From NCBI RefSeq assembly GCF_001746295.1, contig NZ_MJAH01000006.1, forward strand, positions 887,562-951,561: 64,000 nucleotides of DNA, given 5' to 3'. The position numbers and the translations under genes are program-made. This stretch comes from Streptomyces sp. LUP47B (GTDB lineage: Bacteria; Actinomycetota; Actinomycetes; Streptomycetales; Streptomycetaceae). Within the stretch, counting starts at the first letter, position 1. Each line of letters begins with the position of its first letter. Below the pieces are notes generated by a model. The model saw only the letters and a program-made list of their open reading frames with translations. It made no database searches and was not told the origin of the DNA. Shown piece by piece: positions 1 through 8,079 of the stretch.

Positions 1-187
1 CACCACCGGCCCCGGCCGTCCCGACCTCACCGACCCCCGCAGGCCCGCCACCACCGATCCCGGCCGTCCAGCCGTCACCGATCCCGGCCGTCCCGCCGTC
101 ACTGATCCCCGCAGTCGAGCCACCACCGACCGGGTAGGCCTCGCCGCCACCGACCCCGCCCGCCTCGCCCCCACCCATACCGCTCAT
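1..187 (-). CDS. Partial gene after modB, probable molybdate ABC ATPase (ModC) N-terminus
   Basis: This frame starts at an ATG whose ATGA overlaps the modB stop (184-187) and stays open to the window edge, giving 62 codons. The overlap implies translational coupling. What is visible is not an ABC domain but a Gly-rich leader of degenerate repeats of the type GTAGIGDG, with almost no charged residues. ModC is inferred only from the usual modA-modB-modC gene order. The nucleotide repeat behind it is a variant of CCGATCCCGGCCGTC. Alternatively the true start is further downstream, outside the window, and this stretch is not translated. Confidence 0.5.
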   Translation of the reverse strand, partial: MSGMGGGEAGGVGGGEAYPVGGGSTAGISDGGTAGIGDGWTAGIGGGGPAGVGEVGTAGAGG

Positions 188-1047
188 CCCGCCGTCATCC
201 ATCGATCGCGCAGCCCCGCAAGCACCGCCACGGACACGGCCAGGAGGACCAGGCTGAGGGCTACGGCCGCCTCCGGGTCGCTCTGGAGGGCGAGGTAGAC
301 GGCGAGCGGCATGGTCTGGGTACGGCCCGGGAAGTTGCCCGCGAAAGTGATCGTCGCGCCGAACTCGCCCAGCGCCCGCGCCCAGGCCAGTACCGCCCCC
401 GCAGCGATGCCCGGTGCGATCAGCGGCAGTGTGACCCGGCGGAACGCGGTGAAGCGGGAGGCGCCCAGGGTCGTCGCCGCCTCCTCGTACCGCGGGTCGG
501 CGGCCCGCAGGGTGCCCTCCACGCTGATGACGAGGAACGGCATCGCGACGAACGCCTCGGCGACCACGACCCCGGCCGTGGTGAAGGGGAGCGTGATCCC
601 GAACCAGGCGTCGAGCCACTTGCCCACGACCCCGTTGCGGCCCAGTGCCATGAGCAGCGCGACACCGCCGACGACCGGCGGCAGGACGAGCGGCAGGGTC
701 ACCAGGGCCCGGACCAGGCCGCGGCCGGGGAACTCCACGCGGGCGAGCAGCCAGGCCAGCGGAACCCCGAGGACCAGGCTCACCGCGGTGGCGGCCGTGG
801 CGCAGACCAGGGACAGCTGAAGCGCCTGCCACACATCGGTGCTGGTCAGCTGCTCGGGCATGCTGCGCCAGGGCGCCCGTACCAGAAGCGCGACCAGCGG
901 CACGATCAGGAACGCCAGACCGATCAGCGCCGGTACGAGCAGCGGCAGCGGCACCCCGCGGCCGACCGCACCCGTCCGGACACGCCTGCGCCGCGGCCCG
1001 CCCCGGAGGGTCTCGGTCGCGGCCTCGGACGGGTCTGCGCGGGTCAC
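184..1047 (-). CDS. modB: Molybdate ABC transporter permease ModB
   Basis: A 287-residue inner-membrane permease of the molybdate/sulfate class. It has a basic N-terminus of about 30 residues, then five to six hydrophobic segments. The EAA cytoplasmic loop (EEAATTLGASRFTAFRRVTL, about residues 188-207) is the contact site for the ATPase. The sequence GEFGATITFAGN near residue 228 is the typical ModB C-terminal motif. The GTG start overlaps the modA stop by four bases (GTGA), so it is coupled to the upstream substrate-binding protein gene, and it overlaps the next gene in the same way. Length and motifs fit the family, so molybdate import is a strong assignment. Confidence 0.93.
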   Translation of the reverse strand: MTRADPSEAATETLRGGPRRRRVRTGAVGRGVPLPLLVPALIGLAFLIVPLVALLVRAPWRSMPEQLTSTDVWQALQLSLVCATAATAVSLVLGVPLAWLLARVEFPGRGLVRALVTLPLVLPPVVGGVALLMALGRNGVVGKWLDAWFGITLPFTTAGVVVAEAFVAMPFLVISVEGTLRAADPRYEEAATTLGASRFTAFRRVTLPLIAPGIAAGAVLAWARALGEFGATITFAGNFPGRTQTMPLAVYLALQSDPEAAVALSLVLLAVSVAVLAGLRDRWMTAG

Positions 1048-1871
1048 GGCTTCAGGAACCCGGCTCCGGTCAGGACCTTCTGGCCCTCGGCGGACCGCAC
1101 CAGTGCGATGAACGCCTTGGCGGCGTCGGTGTTCTGCGCGTCCTTGAGCAGGGTGATCGGGTAGTCGTTGACGGCGTCGGCGGACTCGGGGAACTCCACG
1201 CCCCCCACCTTGTCACCCGCGGCGTGCACATCGGTCTTGTAGACGACGGCCGCGTCGGCCTCCTTCAGCTCGACCTTCGTCAGCGCGGCCTTGACGTCCT
1301 GCTCGTAGGAGACCGGCGTGAGCTTCAGGCTGCTCGCGTCGAGGGCCTTCTGCGCGGCGGCGCCGCAGGGCACCTCCTTGTCGCACAGCACGACCTTCAG
1401 GTCCGGGTTCGTGAGGTCCTTCAGCGAGGCGACCTTGTCCGGATTGCCGGGCAGGGTGGCGATCTCCAGCTGGTTGCGCACGAAGGTGGCGGGCGTGCCG
1501 GAGGCGTCCCCGGCGTCCGTGACGATCTTCATCGTCTTGGGGCTGGCCGAGGCGAACACGTCCGCCGGGGCGCCGCCGGTGATGCTCGCGGCCAGGGAGT
1601 CGCTGCCGCCGAAGCTGAAGGTCACCTTCGTGCCGGGGTGGGCCCGCTCGAACTGCTCGCCCAGCGTCGTGAAGCTCTCCTTGAGCGAGGCCGCGGCGAA
1701 GACGGTCACCGTGCCGGAGAGCTTGTCCGAGGCGGACGCGGAGGAGCCCGACGTCGTGGACGAGGAGTCCGAGTCGGACGACGAGCAGGCGCTGAGGGCC
1801 AGCAGCGCGGCGGCCCCTGCCCCGGTCACCTGCAGGCTCCGGCGGTTCCGACGTGCGGTACGGGTCATCAC
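1044..1871 (-). CDS. modA: Molybdate-binding lipoprotein ModA
   Basis: The extracytoplasmic molybdate receptor, 275 residues. A basic N-terminus (RTARRNRR) and hydrophobic core end in the lipobox LSAC, so Cys29 is the likely lipid anchor, followed by a Ser-rich linker to about residue 48. The mature part carries ModA signatures: TVFAAASLKESF, GGAPADVFASAS and DAAVVYKTDV. Start choice: GTG at 1871 and ATG at 1868 are adjacent in-frame codons behind an AGGGAG site; the ATG gives slightly longer spacing. First gene of the modABC operon, transcribed away from an M24 peptidase gene. The small HTH-TOBE gene nearby (3181-2789) is a candidate molybdate sensor for this operon. Confidence 0.94.
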   Translation of the reverse strand: MMTRTARRNRRSLQVTGAGAAALLALSACSSSDSDSSSTTSGSSASASDKLSGTVTVFAAASLKESFTTLGEQFERAHPGTKVTFSFGGSDSLAASITGGAPADVFASASPKTMKIVTDAGDASGTPATFVRNQLEIATLPGNPDKVASLKDLTNPDLKVVLCDKEVPCGAAAQKALDASSLKLTPVSYEQDVKAALTKVELKEADAAVVYKTDVHAAGDKVGGVEFPESADAVNDYPITLLKDAQNTDAAKAFIALVRSAEGQKVLTGAGFLKP

Positions 1872-1952
1872 GGGTCCACTCCCTCTGGGTCCTGACGGAC
1901 ACCTTCACCTGCGGTCCCGGCGGACCGTCCAGGATCCACAATACTGGCGCAG

Positions 1953-1984
1953 ATGCGAGGTGAAAGTCCCCTGTCGCTTCGCAT
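1953..1984 (-). promoter_or_regulatory. Stem-loop in the modA / M24 divergent region
   Basis: The 210-base divergent region (1872-2081) contains ATGCGA at 1953-1958 and its complement TCGCAT at 1979-1984, enclosing GGTGAAAGTCCCCTGTCGCT. It lies about 80-110 bases before modA and would form a short RNA or DNA hairpin. It does not match a molybdenum-cofactor riboswitch that I know. Function unassigned. Confidence 0.25.
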
Positions 1985-2081
1985 GAGCTTGGACCATGAT
2001 TGATCAGGGTGGCATGTGCGTTCGTACGGGGTGCGGTAATTCCGTTTGCCGGGGATGATCCCGGTGATTACGTTCGCCTCC

Positions 2082-2771
2082 ATGGCGGATGACGAATCCA
2101 CGCGCGCGGCAAGGCTGCTGGACGCTCAGGCGAAGGCCGTTCGGCTCTTCGCGGAGATCGAGGAGCGCGGGCTGGTGGCGCCGGGGGAGGGGGAGCGGGC
2201 GGTCAGCGACCGGATCCGGGACCTGGCGAACGAGTTGTTCGGCACCACCCGGCACTGGCACAAGCGGATCGTGCGCTCCGGAGCGAACACGCTCGAGCCG
2301 TACCGGGAGAACCCGCCGGACCGGGTGATCGGCACGGACGACATCGTCTTCGCCGACTTCGGCCCGATCTTCGAGGAGTACGAGGCCGACTTCGGCCGGA
2401 CCTTCGTCCTCGGCGACGACCCGGTCAAGCACCGCCTCCGCGACGATCTGCCGAAGATCTTCGCCGCGGGCCGGAGCCGCTTCGAGGCCGAACCGGACAT
2501 CACCGGCGCACGGCTGTACGCCGAGATCGAGCGGCTGGCCGCCGAGTCCGGCTGGGCACTGGGCGGTTGGCACGCGGGCCACCTGGTCGGCGAGTTCCCG
2601 CACGAGTGGATCGACGGCGCCGACGCGGAGTCGTACATCACGCCCGCCAACGGCACCCCACTGCGCCGTACGGACAAGGCCGGACGGCGCGGCCACTGGA
2701 TCCTGGAGATCCATCTGGTCGACACGGAACGGCGGTTCGGCGGCTTCCACGAGGAACTGCTCACCCTCTGA
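2082..2771 (+). CDS. M24-family metallopeptidase-like protein (pita-bread fold)
   Basis: About 229 residues from the ATG at 2082; in-frame TTG (2046) and ATG (2055) codons lie upstream without a ribosome site. I prefer 2082 because MADDES begins the conserved part. The fold assignment rests on FADFGPIFEEYEADFGRTF, on GGWHAGHLVGEFPHEW (the HxGH-type region of creatinase/aminopeptidase P proteins) and on a C-terminal segment ending in WILEIHLVD. The usual metal ligands D-D-H-E-E look only partly present: the second Asp of the DxxG pair and the last Glu are unclear, so catalytic activity is uncertain. Single gene, divergent from modA. Cytoplasmic, with no signal peptide. Confidence 0.75.
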   Translation: MADDESTRAARLLDAQAKAVRLFAEIEERGLVAPGEGERAVSDRIRDLANELFGTTRHWHKRIVRSGANTLEPYRENPPDRVIGTDDIVFADFGPIFEEYEADFGRTFVLGDDPVKHRLRDDLPKIFAAGRSRFEAEPDITGARLYAEIERLAAESGWALGGWHAGHLVGEFPHEWIDGADAESYITPANGTPLRRTDKAGRRGHWILEIHLVDTERRFGGFHEELLTL

Positions 2772-2788
2772 CCCCGCACGACTCCCGC

Positions 2789-3181
2789 TCAGGTGCGGTC
2801 GATGTGCACGTTCGTCGACTTCACGCGGGCCGTGGCCTCCACCCCGACCTCCAGCCCGAGTTCCTCCACGGCCTCCCGCGTCAGCAGTGACACCAGGCGG
2901 TGCGGGCCTGCCTGGATCTCCACCTGGGCCGCGACATCGCCCAGCTTCACGGCCGTGACGATGCCGGGAAAGGCATTGCGGACCGAGGTGTACGAGGTCT
3001 CCTCGTCGCCCTCGCTCTTGGCCAACTCCACCGAGAACGCGGCCAGGTCCTTCCCGTCGATGAGGCGTCGCCCGGTCTCGTCCCGGTGGGTGGCCACCCG
3101 GCCGGCGTCGGCCCACCGCCGCGCGGTGTCCGGGCTCACTCCGAGCAGACGCGCCGCCTGGCCGATCGTGTAGGACTGCAT
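2789..3181 (-). CDS. HTH + TOBE domain protein, probable molybdate-responsive regulator or molbindin
   Basis: About 130 residues. Residues 1-60 (MQSYTIGQAARLLGVSPDTA and following) form a MerR/excisionase-type winged helix; the rest (VRNAFPGIVTAVKLGDVAAQ... through SLLTREAVEELGL) is one TOBE/Mop domain, which binds molybdate or tungstate oxyanions in ModE and molbindins. An in-frame TTG at 3190 would add three residues, but the ATG at 3181 gives the family's normal start. There is no clear Shine-Dalgarno, so it may be leaderless. With modABC 1 kb away the simplest inference is a molybdate sensor controlling or buffering that uptake system. It is only half the size of E. coli ModE and has a single TOBE domain. 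Confidence 0.85.
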   Translation of the reverse strand: MQSYTIGQAARLLGVSPDTARRWADAGRVATHRDETGRRLIDGKDLAAFSVELAKSEGDEETSYTSVRNAFPGIVTAVKLGDVAAQVEIQAGPHRLVSLLTREAVEELGLEVGVEATARVKSTNVHIDRT

Positions 3182-3359
3182 ACGCGCCAAGATAGGCGAT
3201 CAACACCGGCGGGGCTGCCCCGATCGGCTGCCGTTCGACGATGCCGTCGAGCAGGCAGGCATCCGCGTCCGCGAGGCGACCGAGGTCCTGGAACGAGCGG
3301 GCCCGGATCCGCGTCGAAGAGGCATGCTGGTGTCCGTACGCGGGCCTGGAGGTGCCGGA

Positions 3360-3950
3360 ATGCGATGCTGGGCCGGAGTGTGGGCGGCAGCCGGGGTGGC
3401 CGTCCTGGTGGCGTGCGGTACGTCGGCGGGAGGGCCGTCCGGGCCTTCGGGAGGGAGCGGTGGTGCGACAGAGCCGTCGGGGGGTGCGTCGACTCGCGCC
3501 TCCGCCGTTCCGTCCCCGTCTCCGACCCCGTCCTCGTCCGTGAGTCCGACCGGAGGGAGCCCGTCCGAGCACCCGTCCGGCTCGGCCGGCGTGCCGTCTC
3601 CGTCGGCGGCGAGCTGTGTCTCCGGGCGCACGGAGGTCCTCTTCAGCCCCGATGACCCGGTGGTCCAGCGGCTGTGCCTGCGGCCGGGAGCCGTCGTGTC
3701 CCTCGTCCTGCGGCCCCGGGCGGACGACAGGCGTTGGACGGCCGTACGGAGTTCCGCGCCGGTCTTCGTCCTCGCGTCCGGCTGGCGGGTGGACGCGGAC
3801 GGCACGGCCCGCGCCTCGCTGCGGTGCGCCGGCACCAGGGGCGGTACCGCCGAGGTCACCGCGCGGGCGAAGGCGCCGGACGTGGCGGGCGCGGCGCGGG
3901 TCGCCTTCACGCTGCATGTGGACGTGCTGCCGTACCCGACGAAGGGGTGA
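3360..3950 (+). CDS. Secreted lipoprotein of unknown function
   Basis: 196 residues. The ATG at 3360 has a strong GGAGGT site six bases upstream; the upstream in-frame ATG at 3324 has none. The N-terminus (MRCWAGVWAAAGVAVLVAC) is a lipoprotein signal with lipobox LVAC. It is followed by an 80-residue Ser/Pro/Gly/Thr-rich tether (PSPSPTPSSSVSPTGG) and a compact C-terminal domain of about 110 residues with two Cys (in AASCVSG and RCAGTR) that may pair outside the membrane. The C-terminal domain looks like an Ig-like or beta-sandwich fold but I do not recognise a family. Convergent with the beta-propeller gene, with a shared terminator. Confidence 0.8.
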   Translation: MRCWAGVWAAAGVAVLVACGTSAGGPSGPSGGSGGATEPSGGASTRASAVPSPSPTPSSSVSPTGGSPSEHPSGSAGVPSPSAASCVSGRTEVLFSPDDPVVQRLCLRPGAVVSLVLRPRADDRRWTAVRSSAPVFVLASGWRVDADGTARASLRCAGTRGGTAEVTARAKAPDVAGAARVAFTLHVDVLPYPTKG

Positions 3951-3975
3951 CCCCGGAAGCCGGGGCCACCCCTTT
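3942..3975. terminator. Bidirectional terminator between the lipoprotein and beta-propeller genes
   Basis: AAGGGGTG (3942-3949) pairs with CACCCCTT (3967-3974), with an inner CCCCGG/CCGGGG stem. It overlaps the lipoprotein stop and lies 11 bases beyond the end of the convergent gene. Confidence 0.75.
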
Positions 3976-3985
3976 CGCACGGCTG

Positions 3986-6646
3986 TCAGCCGCAGTCACG
4001 CACCTTGATCGTGTAGATGCCGCGGCCATGGGTGGCCGCGTACAGCGTGCTGCCGTCGGGGCTCAGCTTCACCTGGAGCACGGCGACCGCCGGGAGGTTG
4101 CCGACGCGCTGCCAGGTCGTACGTCCCGGCGCCCGGTAGACGACGCCGAGGTCGGTGCCCACGGCGAGACCACCGTTCGGCGTGACGACCGCGGAGTCGG
4201 CCGGCACGTCGGGCAGGTTCTTCGAGATGTCCTTCCAGGTGGTACCGCCGTCCTTGGACTCGAAGGCGTGACCCACGCCCGCGCCCGGTCCCTCGGTCCA
4301 CTGCCGGGAGAAGCCGTTGACCGTGAGGTAGACGTGGTCGGCGTTCTTCGGGTCGACGGCGAAGCCGCTGAGGTAGCGGTTGGGCACGGTCCCGGCCGCC
4401 CCGGTGGCCGGCAGGGCGATGTCGTGCCAGCCGGTGCCGTCCGTGTTGCCGACGGAGATCCCGCGCGTGAAGCCCTGGTTGTTGCAGGGCCCGCACCAGG
4501 CCGCGTAGACCTTGCCGCCGGAGGTGGCGACGGCGGTAGCGGTGCGGCCTTCGCCGAGGTCGTACAGGCTGGTCCACTCGCTGCCGCTGCGGATGGCGTA
4601 GCCGTGGGTCTGCACCCACACATGGCGGCCGCCCGCGACCCAGGTCGAGGGCTTCTTGGCGTCGGCCGCGAGCGGGGCGATGAAGCGGGCCTCGCTGGTC
4701 GCGTTGTCGGCCGGGGCCACGTTGTACGACGTGGCCTTGGCGGGATCGTCGATCCAATTGCCGTCGTTGACGGCGCAGTTCTGGGTCACCTGGATGGAGA
4801 GGTAGACGTACTCCTCGGCCATGTTGCACCCGTTGGCCGGGTCGGTGAGCGTGTCGCCGCCGTCCCCGCCGAAGTTGGAGCCCATCACCTTGTCGTTGCT
4901 GCGCAGGAGTGACTGGCCGTTGTCCTGGAGGCCGCCGGTGACGGAGACGCCGCCGTGGTCCAGGTCCTTGCCGATGCCCACCGAGTAGTACTGCAGGGTG
5001 TCGATGGTGCCGTCGTTCAGCGAGGTCCAGTCGGTGGCGTGTCCGGAGGCGTCCTGGGAGCCGTTGACCGGCCGCTTGTAGACACCGCCGTCGTTGCCCA
5101 CGTACACGAAGCTCTTGCCGTGGTAGCTGCCGATCGCCACGCCGTGCTGGTCGGAGTGGGTGGTCGGGTTGCAGTCACCGGTCTGCTTGGCCGGGTCGAT
5201 GTTCCAGCAGGGGAAGGAGAAGTTCCAGTACGGGCCCACGGTCGACCAGGTGCCGCCGCCGTCCTTGGTCTCGTAGACCTCCTCCAGACCCGCGTACACG
5301 TGCTCCGCGTTCGCCGGGTCGACCGTCAGGAACTGGTTGTACCAGGCCTGCACTCCCGGCATGTAGCCGCTGGTGGTCAGCGCGGAGCCGTCGGCGGCCA
5401 GTCCCTGGTAGTCGGCGATCTTCGTCCAAGGACCGGTGGGGGAGCCGGACTTGGAGACGTAGATGCCCTCCAGGCCGCTGTCCGGGTTGGTGTTCAGCTG
5501 CTCCGGTGACTGGTCGATGGCGTAGTAGCGGGAGCCGTCGGCCGAGCGGGCGAAGGTGACGTTGCCGACGTTGTCCGCGTCGGCGGGCAGGTCGCCCAGG
5601 CCGCTGGTGATCCGCGTCCAGGCGCCGCCCGCGCCCTTGGTGTAGAAGCCGTTGTAGTCGTCACCGCTGCGCCAGCCCACCGCGAGAACGACCTTGCTCG
5701 GGTTCTTCGGGTCGATTGCGATGTCGTTGGCGATGTTCTTGTACGGGGCGCTCGGGTCCTTCGCCTCCGAACCGCCCGGCAGATAGTCCGGGTTGGGCGC
5801 GAACTCCAGCTTCCAGGCGCCCTTCAGCGTCTTCGTGGAGTGGCTCCACACGCCCTCGCTGGTGGCCGCCCACACCTTGCCGCCGCCGAAGCGCAGCTCG
5901 TGGATGCTGGTGGACTCCAGCTCATCGCCGCCGACCCGGCTGCGGGTGGAGAAGGTGCCGTGGTGCGGGTGGGACAGGACGTAGACGCCGCTGCCGAGGT
6001 AGGCGTCCGCGTTGGTGGTCGCCTCGCCGGTGCCCAGCCACAGCCGGCCGGCCCCGTCGAGCGAGAGCGCGCCGGTGGACTGCGCCGGCAGCCGGTCACT
6101 GATCGGCTGCCAGTGTCCGCCGCCGGACCGGGACCGCCATACGCCGCCGCCCGCACTGCCCGCGTACACGTACCCGCCGTCGTCGGCGGCCATCGCCGCC
6201 ATCCGGCCGGTGACGTTGCCCGAGCCGCCGCTGGAGTTGGAGTCGATGTCGCGGTAGCGCGAGTCGTCGGAGTTGTACGGCAGATCGGTGACGTTGCGCC
6301 AACTGCCGCCGCTGCTCGGCAGCTTGGTCAGATCGGACCAGGCGGCGCCATAGGCGCCCGGCGCGACGATGCCGGGCGAGGTGCGCGCCTCGGCGTACTG
6401 GTCCGCGCCCTCGGCTATCTCGTCGGCCTCGTTGCCGTCGTCGCCGTCACCGTCCTCGGCCTTCGCCTTGGGGGTCATCGCGCCCACCGAGTCGGCGCGT
6501 TGGGCGGCGAGTCGATCGAGGGCGCGGGCGCCGAAGGGGTTGCTGCTCTGGCCGGACGCGGCGCTGGCGGGTATCGCGACTAGTGCGGCGGACGCGGTGA
6601 TGGCCCAGGTCGTGAGCCATCGTCTCTTACGGGTCGGTACTGACAC
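3986..6646 (-). CDS. Secreted WD40/YVTN/BNR-repeat beta-propeller protein
   Basis: 886 residues from the GTG at 6646, which has GGGAGGA five bases upstream; the longer in-frame extension to 6697 has no such site. A signal peptide with an RKRR n-region and a hydrophobic core ends in ASAASG. An acidic linker (EDGDGDDGNEADEIAEGADQ) follows, then many BNR/sortilin-like repeats built around Asp-box motifs such as SRSGGGHW, SKDGGTTW and TKDGGGTW. Cys pairs late in the protein (CNMAEEY, QNCAVN, WCGPCNNQG) could form disulfides. Such propellers are annotated as exo-alpha-sialidase or xyloglucanase-like, but no catalytic set is evident, so the substrate is unknown. Monocistronic and extracellular. Confidence 0.85.
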   Translation of the reverse strand: MSVPTRKRRWLTTWAITASAALVAIPASAASGQSSNPFGARALDRLAAQRADSVGAMTPKAKAEDGDGDDGNEADEIAEGADQYAEARTSPGIVAPGAYGAAWSDLTKLPSSGGSWRNVTDLPYNSDDSRYRDIDSNSSGGSGNVTGRMAAMAADDGGYVYAGSAGGGVWRSRSGGGHWQPISDRLPAQSTGALSLDGAGRLWLGTGEATTNADAYLGSGVYVLSHPHHGTFSTRSRVGGDELESTSIHELRFGGGKVWAATSEGVWSHSTKTLKGAWKLEFAPNPDYLPGGSEAKDPSAPYKNIANDIAIDPKNPSKVVLAVGWRSGDDYNGFYTKGAGGAWTRITSGLGDLPADADNVGNVTFARSADGSRYYAIDQSPEQLNTNPDSGLEGIYVSKSGSPTGPWTKIADYQGLAADGSALTTSGYMPGVQAWYNQFLTVDPANAEHVYAGLEEVYETKDGGGTWSTVGPYWNFSFPCWNIDPAKQTGDCNPTTHSDQHGVAIGSYHGKSFVYVGNDGGVYKRPVNGSQDASGHATDWTSLNDGTIDTLQYYSVGIGKDLDHGGVSVTGGLQDNGQSLLRSNDKVMGSNFGGDGGDTLTDPANGCNMAEEYVYLSIQVTQNCAVNDGNWIDDPAKATSYNVAPADNATSEARFIAPLAADAKKPSTWVAGGRHVWVQTHGYAIRSGSEWTSLYDLGEGRTATAVATSGGKVYAAWCGPCNNQGFTRGISVGNTDGTGWHDIALPATGAAGTVPNRYLSGFAVDPKNADHVYLTVNGFSRQWTEGPGAGVGHAFESKDGGTTWKDISKNLPDVPADSAVVTPNGGLAVGTDLGVVYRAPGRTTWQRVGNLPAVAVLQVKLSPDGSTLYAATHGRGIYTIKVRDCG

Positions 6647-7314
6647 GGGGGTCCTCCCAAACAGGCATGCGTACGGCCTTCGTTGGGACCTGACCATGGG
6701 TGGGAGGAAGTGTCCGGCACTTGGGAAGTGTTTGACCGGGGCCTGTCACTTCGTGTACTGGATTGTCGATCGGGCGAAAGGGTGGCGGCCTGCCGGTCTG
6801 CTGCCTTCGAGGCTCCGGGTTTGCTCCGTGTTGGTCCGGGCTTGCTCCGTGCTGACTCTGGAAGGCGCCGAAAGAGACAGCGCGGGGCCTGATCGAACGG
6901 CGGTGTCGACCGCCCACCTCGACTGCACCGGCGCGCTCGACCCCTGACCTGCCCTGCATCGCCTACGCGCTGCTGGGCATCCTGATCGCCCACCGGCGAT
7001 GGGACCGACGCGGTGCAGCGTGCTCCCGCCCGGCCACGGAACCGGCCCTGCGGCGCGGCTCAGGATTCGCGTCGGTCGCCGCCGCGGCGATCACCTGGGC
7101 GACGATGGCAGGGGCATCGCCGTCCCGTGCCGCGTGGGGCTTCGGTGCGCCTGGGGGTCTGGGCGAAGGTGGGGCGGAGCGCTGTCGTGACGCGCGGCGA
7201 CCTGGCGCTCCGACTCATGGCGGTCGGCATTCCGTGGTGCCAAGTCGAACGCACGCACGCCGTCGCTCACGGCACCCCGAAAAATGGGGCGCGAGCCCGT
7301 GAGGGTCGGTCGCG
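6647..7314. other. Gene-poor intergenic region with a tandem repeat
   Basis: No convincing gene in 668 bases. A plus-strand frame from about 6856 to 7302 contains one hydrophobic patch (CIAYALLGILIAHRRWDRR) but has no start with a ribosome site and no family match. The only structured element is the 21-bp duplication at 6814-6855. Confidence 0.5.
6814..6855. repeat. 21-bp tandem duplication upstream of the beta-propeller gene
   Basis: TCCGGGTTTGCTCCGTGTTGG (6814-6834) is followed directly by TCCGGGCTTGCTCCGTGCTGA (6835-6855), 17 of 21 identical. A 21-bp period is two helical turns, so both copies face the same side of the DNA, as expected for tandem binding of a regulator. It lies about 170-210 bases upstream of the gene starting at 6646. 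Confidence 0.55.
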
Positions 7315-7884
7315 TCAGCGCACGCCCGCCGTGTCGAGCAGGGTCGTCACCGTGGGCGTGATCAGCCCGGTCAGGTTGTCGGCCTGGACTCCCGCGCGGG
7401 CGCTGGCGCCGTCGAAGACCAGGATGAGCTGGCGGGACAGCAGTTCGGGATCGCTCGCGCCGCCCTGCTCGGCCTCGGAACGGAAGAAGCCCGTCAGGTT
7501 GGCCTTGATCCGGTGGGCCACCTGGCTCGCAGGGTGGCTCTGGTCCTTGAGCTCGACCTGAACGGTCAGATATCGGCAGCCCAGAAACTCGGGAGCGCCG
7601 GCCTGCGACTCCAGCTGCTCGAAGACGTGCAGGATCCGCTCGCGGTGGGGACGACCGTCGTCCGCCGGGGGCACGAGCCCGGCCACGAAGGCGGCGGCGC
7701 GTTCCTCCAGGCTCGCGGCCAGCAGTTCGTCCTTGCTCTCGAACAGCTGGTACATGGAACGCTTCGACACCTTCGCCGCCTTGCACAGCGCATCGACACC
7801 GATGCCGACACCGTCCCGGTAGGTGAGCCTGGCCGCCGCCTCCAGCAGCCGCTCCCTCGAATTTGACTTCGCCTCGGTGGTCAT
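7315..7884 (-). CDS. TetR/AcrR-family repressor
   Basis: 189 residues. An N-terminal TetR HTH (residues 8-55: SRERLLEAAARLTYRDGVGI then VDALCKAAKVSKRSMYQLFE) is followed by an all-alpha ligand domain. The ATG at 7884 has only a weak ribosome site. It lies downstream of, and in the same direction as, the MFS efflux gene, but has its own promoter region containing the palindrome at 7917-7930. The same palindrome recurs in pairs before the MFS gene and the alpha/beta hydrolase, so this protein very likely represses itself and both targets, with a drug-like inducer exported by the MFS protein. Confidence 0.92.
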   Translation of the reverse strand: MTTEAKSNSRERLLEAAARLTYRDGVGIGVDALCKAAKVSKRSMYQLFESKDELLAASLEERAAAFVAGLVPPADDGRPHRERILHVFEQLESQAGAPEFLGCRYLTVQVELKDQSHPASQVAHRIKANLTGFFRSEAEQGGASDPELLSRQLILVFDGASARAGVQADNLTGLITPTVTTLLDTAGVR

Positions 7885-7916
7885 ACCGCGAGGTTAACTC
7901 GATTCCGAGCAAAAGA

Positions 7917-7930
7917 AAACTGATCGGTTT
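7917..7930. promoter_or_regulatory. Probable TetR operator (autoregulation)
   Basis: AAACTGATCGGTTT, a one-mismatch version of the perfect palindrome at 9734-9747. It is centred 39 bases upstream of the tetR start codon. A single copy is seen here, unlike the pairs at the two target promoters. Confidence 0.8.
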
Positions 7931-8079
7931 ACGATGTGCTGACGGACACGTCGGCCAGGGCGGCGATCACCGGTATGAGGGTGGGCGCCGCCCACCTGCC
8001 GCAGCCGGGGACTGGTGATCACGCCAGTCTTCATCGGGGTGGCGGAGCCGACACGTTCGATGCCTGGCTGGATTCAGAC

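Noticed and set aside
1..130. Short GC repeat considered as an operator array
   Set aside because: It falls in an open frame coupled to modB and is degenerate.
1947..2020. Possible group II intron or riboswitch fragment
   Set aside because: Only a short GGTGAAAGTCC resemblance; no domain V or conserved riboswitch core.
6856..7302. Plus-strand frame with CIAYALLGILIAHRRWD
   Set aside because: One hydrophobic patch only; the rest is Arg-rich and has no start signal.
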